Below, piece by piece: positions 7,955 through 14,106 of a stretch of DNA of 18,062 bases. A program made the translations under genes and the position numbers. The stretch is from JANPEF01 sp031413115 (GTDB lineage: Bacteria; Eisenbacteria; RBG-16-71-46; DASYSL01), in NCBI GenBank assembly GCA_031413115.1, contig JANOEH010000236.1:1-18062 (forward strand). Direction: 5' to 3'. The notes beneath the pieces are model-generated. The model saw only the letters and a list, made by a program, of their open reading frames with translations, searched no databases and was not told the DNA's origin. Position 1 is the first letter of the stretch. Each line of letters opens with the position of its first letter.

Positions 7955-10272
7955 CGCTCGCCCCGGGCACGCGCCTCGGCCCCTACGAGATCACAGCCCC
8001 GCTCGGCGCCGGCGGCATGGGCGAGGTGTTCCGTGCGCGCGACACGCGGCTGGGGCGCGAGGTGGCGATCAAGGCGCTGCCCGCGGAGTTCGCGCGCGAT
8101 CCCGAGCGGCGCGAGCGCTTCGAGCGCGAGGCGCGGCTGCTCGCCTCGCTCAACCATCCGATCATCGCGGCGATCTACGGACTCGAGGACAGCGGGGGTG
8201 CACCGCATCTCGTACTCGAGTTGGTCGACGGTGTTTCGCTCGCCGAGCGGCTCGCCGCGCAGGGTGCGTTGCCGCCGGGCGAGGCGCTGGCGCTGTGCGT
8301 CCAGGTCGCCGCGGCGATCGAGGCGGCGCACGAGCGCGGGATCGTGCACCGGGACTTGAAGCCCGGCAACGTGATGATCACGCCCCAGGGCGTGGCCAAG
8401 GTGCTCGACTTCGGCCTGGCCCGGGCGGATGCGCCCGCGGCGGGCGCGGCTGCCGGTGCGAGCCCGTCCGACTCGCCGACGATGCTGGGCTCGGGTGGCG
8501 TGAGCGTGGCCGGCGTGATCCTCGGTACGGCGGCCTACATGAGCCCGGAGCAGGCGCGGGGCAAGCCCGTGGACCGGCGCAGCGACGTGTGGTCGTTCGG
8601 CTGCGTTCTGTTCGAATGCCTCACCGGGCGGGCGGCGTTCGCCGGCGAGACCGTGTCCGATCTCATTGCGCGCGTGCTCGAGCGCGAGCCCGACTGGGCG
8701 TCGCTGCCGGTCGGTGTTCCGCCGCGCGTGCGCGACGTGCTGCGCCGCTGCCTGCGCAAGGACGCGGCCGAGCGTCCGCGCGACATCCGCGACGTGCGGC
8801 TCGAGCTGGCCGAGGCGGCGGCGGCCGGCATTGCCGGCATTGCCGGCGGCGCGAAGGCGGCGGCGCGCGAACAGTCGATCGCGGTGCTGCCGTTCGAGAA
8901 CCTGAGCGGCCCCGACGACGAGTACTTCTCCGACGGGATCACGGACGAAATCATGAATGCGCTGGCCCAGCTCGAGGGCCTTCGCGTCGCGGCCCGGACG
9001 TCGTGCTTCGCGTTCAAGGGCCGGCGCGAGGACCTGCGCACCGTCGGCGAGAAGCTCGACGTGGCGACCGTGCTCGAAGGCACCGTGCGGCGCTCGGGCG
9101 CGCGCCTCCGGATCACCGTGCAGATGGTGAAAGTCGCCGACGGCTACCAGATGTGGTCCGAGCGCTACGACCGCGAGATGACCGACGTGTTCGCGGTGCA
9201 GGACGAGATCGCCGGTGCCGTCGCGGAGCGACTCCGCGTCACCTTCCACGGCGGCGGGGATGGCAAGGGCGGCAGCGTCGTGCGCCGCGGCACCGAGAGC
9301 ATCGAGGCGTACGAGCTGTTCCTCAAGGGCCGCGCGCTGCAGTACCGCCGGGGCGGATCGATCCTCGACGCGATTCCCTGCTTCGAGCGCGCCATCGAAC
9401 TCGATCCCGGGTACGTCGACGCGCTGGCCTGGCTCGCCGATTCGTACCGTCTGCTCGGCACCTACGGCGCCGCTCCGGCCGCGGAAGTGATGCCGCGCGC
9501 CCGCGCCGCCGCGGAGCGCGCCCTCGCGCTCGACCCGGACGACGCCGAGGCGTTGAGCACCCTGGCCGATGTCGCGATCCAGTACGACCGGGATGGCGCG
9601 CGGGCGGCCGCGCTGTGGGCCCGTGTGCTGGCGAAGGATCCGCGCAACTCGCGCACCCTGTGCGAGCGCGCGCTCTGGCAGGTGGGCGGCGGCACGATGG
9701 CGCCGGAACAGGCCGCCATCGAGACCGCACTCGCGGCCGAGGCCGATCCACTCAATTCGTGGGTCGCCGGGATGCGCTCCTACATGCTCGGGTTCGTCGG
9801 ACGGTCCGCCGAGGCGATTGCCGAGGCCGAGCGGGCGATGGAAATCGATCCCGGCTCCTACTTTGCCCGCTACTGCGAGGCGCAGGCGCATGCCTGGGCG
9901 GGCGACTACGAGCGTACACTCGAGGTGCTTCCCCGACTGCTCGCCTCGTCCGGCCGGCACGTCTGGGCGCTGGCGCTGCTCGGCTGGACGTACGGAAAGC
10001 TCGGGCGTGCCCGCGAAGCCCGGGCGGTCCACGACGAACTCGTGGGGCGCGCCAACCACGACTTCGTCGGACCCGTCTGGCTCGCGACGACGGCGTGCGC
10101 GGCCGGGCAGGGTGACGAAGCCGTACGCTTCCTGCAACGCGCCGTGGTGCAACGCGACCCCGTCGCGCTCATGTTGCGTTTCATGGTGCACTTTGACGGG
10201 CTGCGGGCCCTGCCGGGTTTCGAGGAGATCGTGCGCGAGCTGTGGAGCGGTGCGGGGGAAGGGGTGAAGTGA
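7951..10272 (+). CDS. Cytoplasmic Ser/Thr kinase with TolB-like domain and TPR repeats
   Basis: This 773-residue protein pairs a Hanks-type kinase with a protein-interaction tail. The kinase has its glycine loop at 19-24, K41, HRD at 133-135, DFG at 153-155 and an SPE variant of APE at 198-200. Residues 308-432 (opening S-I-A-V-L-P-F-E-N-L-S-G, then Y-F-S-D-G-I-T-D-E) match the TolB N-terminal-like domain found in CadC-like regulators and class III adenylate cyclases. About 450-760 form TPR-like helical repeats with motifs such as AIELDPGYVDALAWLA. No transmembrane helix is visible, unlike the three kinases upstream, so it is probably cytosolic or peripheral. Its start overlaps the previous stop as ATGA with no good Shine-Dalgarno, so coupling is likely. 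A short A-G-I repeat marks the linker. The TPR tail may recruit substrates; this is inference. Confidence 0.94.
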   Translation: MTLAPGTRLGPYEITAPLGAGGMGEVFRARDTRLGREVAIKALPAEFARDPERRERFEREARLLASLNHPIIAAIYGLEDSGGAPHLVLELVDGVSLAERLAAQGALPPGEALALCVQVAAAIEAAHERGIVHRDLKPGNVMITPQGVAKVLDFGLARADAPAAGAAAGASPSDSPTMLGSGGVSVAGVILGTAAYMSPEQARGKPVDRRSDVWSFGCVLFECLTGRAAFAGETVSDLIARVLEREPDWASLPVGVPPRVRDVLRRCLRKDAAERPRDIRDVRLELAEAAAAGIAGIAGGAKAAAREQSIAVLPFENLSGPDDEYFSDGITDEIMNALAQLEGLRVAARTSCFAFKGRREDLRTVGEKLDVATVLEGTVRRSGARLRITVQMVKVADGYQMWSERYDREMTDVFAVQDEIAGAVAERLRVTFHGGGDGKGGSVVRRGTESIEAYELFLKGRALQYRRGGSILDAIPCFERAIELDPGYVDALAWLADSYRLLGTYGAAPAAEVMPRARAAAERALALDPDDAEALSTLADVAIQYDRDGARAAALWARVLAKDPRNSRTLCERALWQVGGGTMAPEQAAIETALAAEADPLNSWVAGMRSYMLGFVGRSAEAIAEAERAMEIDPGSYFARYCEAQAHAWAGDYERTLEVLPRLLASSGRHVWALALLGWTYGKLGRAREARAVHDELVGRANHDFVGPVWLATTACAAGQGDEAVRFLQRAVVQRDPVALMLRFMVHFDGLRALPGFEEIVRELWSGAGEGVK
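7976..8066 (+). repeat. Direct repeat copy 1: kinase N-terminal segment
   Basis: This 91-nt stretch encodes the glycine loop up to the V-A of the VAIK/VAVK motif. It matches 11014-11104 at 89 of 91 positions by manual alignment. Both mismatches are silent. Confidence 0.85.
8824..8847 (+). repeat. Short tandem repeat in kinase linker
   Basis: A 9-nt unit, gccggcatt, occurs twice and is followed by a partial third copy. It encodes Ala-Gly-Ile repeats in the linker between the kinase and the TolB-like domain. It is in frame, so copy-number change by slippage would lengthen or shorten the linker in 3-residue steps without breaking the gene. Confidence 0.7.
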
Positions 10273-10631
10273 TGGAGATCATGATCCTGCACGAGCCGGT
10301 GACGAGGGAAATCCTGCGCGATCTGGTCGAGGCTTCCTACAAGGACATGGTCAAATATGTAGTCGACGTGGAGCGCGGGAGGATCGCACTCGGCGGGCAC
10401 CTGCACGCGGACGCCGAGGCCGTGTTGCTCAGCGCGGGCAGCCGGCAGGACGACCTGTGGGGTGCGAACTACTACCCGGGGACTTCATCCCACGCCTGCA
10501 TCGAGTACACGTCGCTGATCAATATCCGACCTGCGCAGTCGAACCCCGGAATGGAGCTCCTCGATCCGATGCTCCGGGATCGGGTGCGCGACCTGACGTT
10601 TCACCTGATCGGTCGGGGGGAGGCGCTCTAG
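10272..10631 (+). CDS. DUF5674-like small protein
   Basis: This is a 119-residue protein of unknown function. From memory it resembles the DUF5674 family, whose members share a G-G-x-L-H-A-D-A-E segment (here 41-49), G-S-x-Q-x-D-L-W-G (56-64) and I-N-I-R-P-x-Q-x-N (83-91). I could not run a profile search. It has no signal peptide or membrane helix, so it should be cytoplasmic. The ATG at 10272 shares one base with the kinase stop (TGATG), and a good purine-rich ribosome site, GGAAGGGG at 10257-10264, lies 7 nt upstream; an upstream in-frame start at 10242 would overlap the kinase further and is less likely. It is followed after 1 nt by a second small gene. Together they interrupt the kinase array and look like a two-gene module. 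The histidine and aspartates of the first motif could be catalytic or metal-binding, which is speculative. Confidence 0.82.
   Translation: MEIMILHEPVTREILRDLVEASYKDMVKYVVDVERGRIALGGHLHADAEAVLLSAGSRQDDLWGANYYPGTSSHACIEYTSLINIRPAQSNPGMELLDPMLRDRVRDLTFHLIGRGEAL
10617..10623 (+). promoter_or_regulatory. Strong Shine-Dalgarno of the small helical gene
   Basis: GGGGAGG lies 9 nt upstream of the ATG at 10633 and inside the last codons of the DUF5674-like gene. It contrasts with the weak or absent ribosome sites of the kinase genes around it and supports the chosen start. Confidence 0.6.
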
Positions 10632-10632
10632 G

Positions 10633-10977
10633 ATGAGCCAGCACTCGGCCTTGAGTCCGGAGCGATGGGTGCAGTTCACGCTCGACCAACAGATCCTGAT
10701 GATCGCGAACGAGATGAACCGTGCGACGAAGCTTCTCGGATCGGCTGATTCGGGGCGGAGGCGGAGCGCGTACGAACGGACTCTTGCGCTCGCCGATCTG
10801 ACCGTCAGAGTCAACGTCGCGCCTACGCTTCGGCGCGAACTCCTGCGTTGGCGGGACCTCGTGGCCGCACTGTACATCGCGCCGGAGGGATCCCCGACCG
10901 CCCACGCCGCCGCGCTTCGCGTGCTCCTGCGCTTCACGCCGGTGGCGTCTCTCCAGATCCCGCACGTCCTGTGCTGA
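10633..10977 (+). CDS. Small helical protein paired with DUF5674-like gene
   Basis: This is a 114-residue protein that I do not recognise with certainty. The sequence looks all-helical: an R-W-x-x-F-T-L-D-Q-Q-I-L-x-I-A-N-E-M-N-R helix (about 11-30), a central helix (about 45-60) with A-L-A-D-L-T, and an R-R-E-L-L-R-W-R-D-L-V-A segment (67-78). Similar short proteins seem to accompany DUF5674 genes in other bacteria, but this is recollection, not a search. The ATG at 10633 follows the previous stop by 1 nt and has a strong Shine-Dalgarno, GGGGAGG at 10617-10623, inside the end of the upstream gene. The C terminus has a single cysteine at position 114 and no membrane segment. The pair could be an antitoxin/toxin or a small complex; nothing in sequence proves either. 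The next kinase starts 11 nt after its stop. Confidence 0.8.
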   Translation: MSQHSALSPERWVQFTLDQQILMIANEMNRATKLLGSADSGRRRSAYERTLALADLTVRVNVAPTLRRELLRWRDLVAALYIAPEGSPTAHAAALRVLLRFTPVASLQIPHVLC

Positions 10978-10988
10978 CGAAGCAACCG

Positions 10989-13259
10989 ATGACTCCCACA
11001 CCGGGCACGAAGTTCGGCCCCTACGAGATCACAGCCCCACTCGGCGCCGGCGGCATGGGCGAGGTGTTCCGGGCGCGCGACACGCGGCTGGGGCGCGAGG
11101 TGGCCGTCAAGGTCCTGCCCGCCGCGCAGCGCGCCGACGCCGATGCGCGGGCGCGTTTCCGCCGCGAGGCGCTCGCCCTGTCGCGGCTCAATCACCCGAA
11201 CATCGAGACGGTGTACGACTTCGGCGAGGACGCCGGCGTCGATTTCCTGGTGCTCGAGTTCGTCCCCGGCGAGACGTTGGCCGCGCGCCTGACCCGCGGG
11301 CGCGTCCCCGAGCGGGAAGCGGCGGACCTGGGCGCGCAGGTCGCCGAAGCGCTGGCCGAGGCCCACGATCGCGGCGTGCTCCATCGCGACTTGAAGCCCG
11401 GGAACATCATGGTCACGCCAAAGGGACGCGTGAAGGTTCTCGATTTTGGCCTGGCCAAGCTCGCCGAGGCACCTGGCGAGACGACGCCCACGATGGCCGT
11501 GACGATGGTGGGCAGCGCCACCGGGACGCTGGCCTACATGGCGCCCGAGCAACTGCTGGGCGAGTTGGTCGACGCGCGCGCGGACCTGTACGCGCTGGGC
11601 GTCGTGCTCTACGAGTTGACGACCGGCCAACGCCCGTACCAAGCTGCGCTGTCGACCGCGCTGTCGAACCAGATCCTGCACGGCGCGCTCGTTCCGCCGC
11701 GCACACACGAGCCGGAGCTGTCGGCCCGCCTCGATGCCGTGATCCTGCGCGCGCTGGAACGCGACAGCGCACGGCGCTACCAGACCGCGGGCGAGATGGT
11801 CGGCGAACTGCGGCGGATCGCCGCGGGCGGAGCGGAGGCGGCGGGGCCCGTGCCCGTCGAAGAGGTCGTCGCGCGCGGCGTCACCTCGATCGCCGTGCTG
11901 CCGCTCGAGAACCTGTCGGGTGACCCGGCGCAGGAGTACTTCTCCGACGGCATGACCGAGGAACTGATCGCCAGTCTGGCGCAGGTGCGCGCCTTGCGGA
12001 TCATCTCGCGGACGTCGGTGATGCGCTTCAAGGGGCAGCGCCGGTCCATCGCGGAGATCGCACGCGAGCTCAACGTCGACGCGGTCGTCGAGGGCTCGGT
12101 GCGCCGTGCCGGCGAACGAGTACGGATCACCGTGCAGCTGATCGAGGCGGCGACCGAGCGGCACCTGTGGGCGAAGTCCTACGAGCGCGACCTGACCGAG
12201 GTCCTCGCGTTGCAGGGCGAGGTCGCCGCGGCGATCGTCGCCGAGATCCAGGTGACGGTGACGCCGCAGGAGGCCACGCTGCTGAAGGACGTGCGGGTCG
12301 TCGTGCCCGAGGCGTACGAGGCGTTCCTCAAGGGTCGCTACCACATCGAGCGGCGCACCGAGGAGACGCTGCGCCAGGGGCTGGCCGCGCTCGACGAGGC
12401 CGTGCGTCTCGATCCGACACTGGTGCTGGCGCACGTCGGGGTCGCCGACGCCTACAACCTGATGGGCTTCATGAGCGTGATTTCGCCCCGCGAGGCGTTT
12501 CCGCAGGCCATGGCCGCGGCGCGCCAGGCGCTGGCGATCGATCCCTCGTGCGCCGAGGCGCTCACCTCGCTGGCCTACGGGACGCTTTGGTACGAGTGGA
12601 ATCGAGCGGAGTCCGAGCGACTGTTCCGCAAGTCGATCGACCTCGATCCCAAGTATTCGCAGGCGCACCTGTGGTTCGCCAACGAACGGATCCTGAGCCA
12701 GCACTTCGAGGAGGCCCGGGCCGAGGCGAACCTGGCGCGCACGCTCGATCCGATGTCGAACGTGGCGATCGCGTTCCGCGGCTGGTTTCCGTACTGGCGC
12801 GGGCAGTTCGAGCTGGCGGTCCGCGGCATCACGGAGGCCGCCGAGTTGATTCCCGACTTTGCACCCGTACACTACTGGCACGGCGTCTCGCTCATGCGCA
12901 CCGGGCGCGACGCCGAGGCCGTCGCGGCGCTCGAGCGCTGCATCGCGCTGCTGGGTCGCACGCCGATGGTGATCTCGGCGCTGGGCACGGCGCACGCGCT
13001 CGCGGGGCGCACGGAGGCGGCGCGCGCGATCCTCGACGAGCTCGACGGCCAGGCGGCGCATCGCTACGTGGGCGGCTATTACCCCGCGCAGGTCCTGGTC
13101 GCGCTCGGCGACCACGATGCGGCGTTCGCGGCGCTCGACCGCGCGGTCGACGAGCGCGTGCACTGGCTGGCCGGGGTCCACATCGATCCCTCGCTGGCAG
13201 CGCTCCACGGGGATCCGCGCTTCGACCGACTCGTCGCTCGCGTCGAAGGTCGTTCCTAA
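10989..13259 (+). CDS. Cytoplasmic Ser/Thr kinase with TolB-like domain and TPR repeats
   Basis: This 756-residue protein is the second soluble kinase of the array. The catalytic set is complete: glycine loop at 19-24, K41 (VAVK), helix C E60, HRD at 132-134, DFG at 152-154 and APE at 185-187. A TolB N-terminal-like domain runs from about 299 to 425 (S-I-A-V-L-P-L-E-N-L-S-G-D-P, then Y-F-S-D-G-M-T-E-E). TPR-like repeats follow at about 440-745, for example LRQGLAALDEAVRLDP and AAARQALAIDPSCAEAL. No transmembrane helix is visible. The ATG at 10989 gives the shared family N terminus; the frame is open upstream but only over the preceding small gene. The ribosome site is weak. It is separated from its closest paralogue (7951-10272) by the two-gene DUF5674 module, yet keeps a 91-nt near-identical stretch with it. 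It is probably the last gene of this operon. Confidence 0.94.
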   Translation: MTPTPGTKFGPYEITAPLGAGGMGEVFRARDTRLGREVAVKVLPAAQRADADARARFRREALALSRLNHPNIETVYDFGEDAGVDFLVLEFVPGETLAARLTRGRVPEREAADLGAQVAEALAEAHDRGVLHRDLKPGNIMVTPKGRVKVLDFGLAKLAEAPGETTPTMAVTMVGSATGTLAYMAPEQLLGELVDARADLYALGVVLYELTTGQRPYQAALSTALSNQILHGALVPPRTHEPELSARLDAVILRALERDSARRYQTAGEMVGELRRIAAGGAEAAGPVPVEEVVARGVTSIAVLPLENLSGDPAQEYFSDGMTEELIASLAQVRALRIISRTSVMRFKGQRRSIAEIARELNVDAVVEGSVRRAGERVRITVQLIEAATERHLWAKSYERDLTEVLALQGEVAAAIVAEIQVTVTPQEATLLKDVRVVVPEAYEAFLKGRYHIERRTEETLRQGLAALDEAVRLDPTLVLAHVGVADAYNLMGFMSVISPREAFPQAMAAARQALAIDPSCAEALTSLAYGTLWYEWNRAESERLFRKSIDLDPKYSQAHLWFANERILSQHFEEARAEANLARTLDPMSNVAIAFRGWFPYWRGQFELAVRGITEAAELIPDFAPVHYWHGVSLMRTGRDAEAVAALERCIALLGRTPMVISALGTAHALAGRTEAARAILDELDGQAAHRYVGGYYPAQVLVALGDHDAAFAALDRAVDERVHWLAGVHIDPSLAALHGDPRFDRLVARVEGRS
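11014..11104 (+). repeat. Direct repeat copy 2: kinase N-terminal segment
   Basis: This is the second copy of the 91-nt segment at 7976-8066, same orientation, about 3 kb away. Recombination between copies would delete the DUF5674-like gene pair and leave one fused kinase gene. Confidence 0.85.
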
Positions 13260-13369
13260 GCCATTACGGCCCAAACGGTTGCCGTCCACGGCCGTCGCCA
13301 GGGCGCTTCAATCTTCAACCCCCTCCTCATGAATTCCTTCCCCACGCCGATAACGAGGAGCGCGTCGAT

Positions 13370-13398
13370 TTCCTGCCGGGAGGCACCCGGCGCAGGAA
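13370..13398 (+). promoter_or_regulatory. Hairpin in the gap between the kinase array and the FHA gene
   Basis: A stem of 7 bp (13370-13376 with 13392-13398) continues through a 2-nt bulge (13390-13391) into 4 more bp (13377-13380 with 13386-13389), closing a 5-nt loop. It lies in the only sizeable gap of the window (13260-13440). No T-run follows, so a classical intrinsic terminator is unlikely. It could be a 5' leader element: its 3' arm overlaps the start of the AAGGGAG ribosome site (13397-13403) that would serve the GTG at 13411. I found no convincing promoter in the rest of the gap. Confidence 0.45.
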
Positions 13399-13425
13399 GG
13401 GAGCGGACCCGTGTCCGTGTCGACT

Positions 13426-13431
13426 GGGGAG
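13426..13431 (+). promoter_or_regulatory. Shine-Dalgarno supporting the FHA gene ATG start
   Basis: GGGGAG lies 9 nt before the ATG at 13441. A competing site, AAGGGAG at 13397-13403, lies 7 nt before an in-frame GTG at 13411. The ATG is preferred because the FHA fold begins directly after it. Confidence 0.55.
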
Positions 13432-13440
13432 AACAGAGCC

Positions 13441-14103
13441 ATGGCCGGCAAGGTGCTGAAAGTTCGCGTCACCCTGAAGGGTCGTCCCGTGCGGGCGTTC
13501 ACCTTCAACCAGGACCGCGTGACCGTTGGTCGCGATCCCGGGGCGGACCTCGTCCTCGACAATCCGGGGATCTCGCGTGAGCACGCGAAGATCGAGATGA
13601 CGACTTCGGGTGTCTACCGGATCACGGACCTCGAGAGCGCCAACGGCCTCTTCGTCAACGATCAGCGGGTCAAGGTCCACTACATCATCAACAACGACGT
13701 CGTCTTCGTCGGCAAGTTCGCGCTGTGGTTCATGTACGAGGAGGACCGGCGCGGCGAGCAGAACGATGCACGCCGACTCGCCCAGACGCAGGACGAGGGC
13801 ACGACCGTCCTGCGCACGAGCGAGTTGCAGGAGATGATCGAGACCCTGCGTGAAACCGAGACGGCCAGCGCGACCAGTACCGGCCCCGGCGCGACGGCCA
13901 TGGGCGGCGCCATCGGCCCGGCCCCGCGCCTCGCGCCCTACACGCCGCCGCAGGGGAATCCGCGCCGGACGCGCACCTTCGTTGCGCTCGGCCTGTTGAT
14001 CGCATTCGCCGCCGGTTACGTGACAGGCGGCGGACGCGTTTGGCTCCCGTGGCGGGACGGCCTCGATCCCCTGGCGGGAGCGATCTCCCGACTCCAGCCC
14101 TAG
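13441..14103 (+). CDS. FHA-domain protein with C-terminal membrane anchor
   Basis: This 220-residue protein is a phosphothreonine-binding adaptor. The FHA domain occupies about 5-98, with the expected G-R (30-31), S-R-E-H (45-48) and S-A-N-G (66-69) motifs that line the phosphopeptide pocket. A polar linker (about 100-175) contains T-T-V-L-R-T at 121-126, a candidate phosphorylation site. One hydrophobic helix at about 180-197 precedes a short tail, so the protein is predicted to be tail-anchored with the FHA domain in the cytoplasm. The ATG at 13441 has a good ribosome site. A GTG at 13411 would add ten residues and cannot be excluded. The gene follows the hairpin-containing gap and ends 3 nt before the HEAT-kinase gene. 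It probably binds that kinase or its substrates at the membrane; this is inferred from neighbourhood. Confidence 0.92.
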   Translation: MAGKVLKVRVTLKGRPVRAFTFNQDRVTVGRDPGADLVLDNPGISREHAKIEMTTSGVYRITDLESANGLFVNDQRVKVHYIINNDVVFVGKFALWFMYEEDRRGEQNDARRLAQTQDEGTTVLRTSELQEMIETLRETETASATSTGPGATAMGGAIGPAPRLAPYTPPQGNPRRTRTFVALGLLIAFAAGYVTGGGRVWLPWRDGLDPLAGAISRLQP

Positions 14104-14106
14104 GAA

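Noticed and set aside
7624..10191. Long minus-strand open frame (about 855 codons) opposite the first soluble kinase
   Set aside because: Same reasoning: composition is that of an antisense shadow, and it crosses the real gene boundary at 7951.
10485..13289. Very long minus-strand open frame (about 934 codons) opposite the small helical gene and the second soluble kinase
   Set aside because: The plus strand encodes a complete, motif-rich kinase here. The minus-strand translation is rich in Arg, His, Gly and Asp with no recognisable domain, as expected for a mirror frame in GC-rich DNA.
13279..13354. Possible promoter boxes (TTGCCG at 13279, GATAAC at 13349)
   Set aside because: Spacing between any -35-like and -10-like hexamers is wrong, so I do not call a promoter.
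13329..13580. Small plus-strand frame starting with ATG in the gap
   Set aside because: It runs out of frame into the FHA gene, lacks a ribosome site and has a shadow-like composition.
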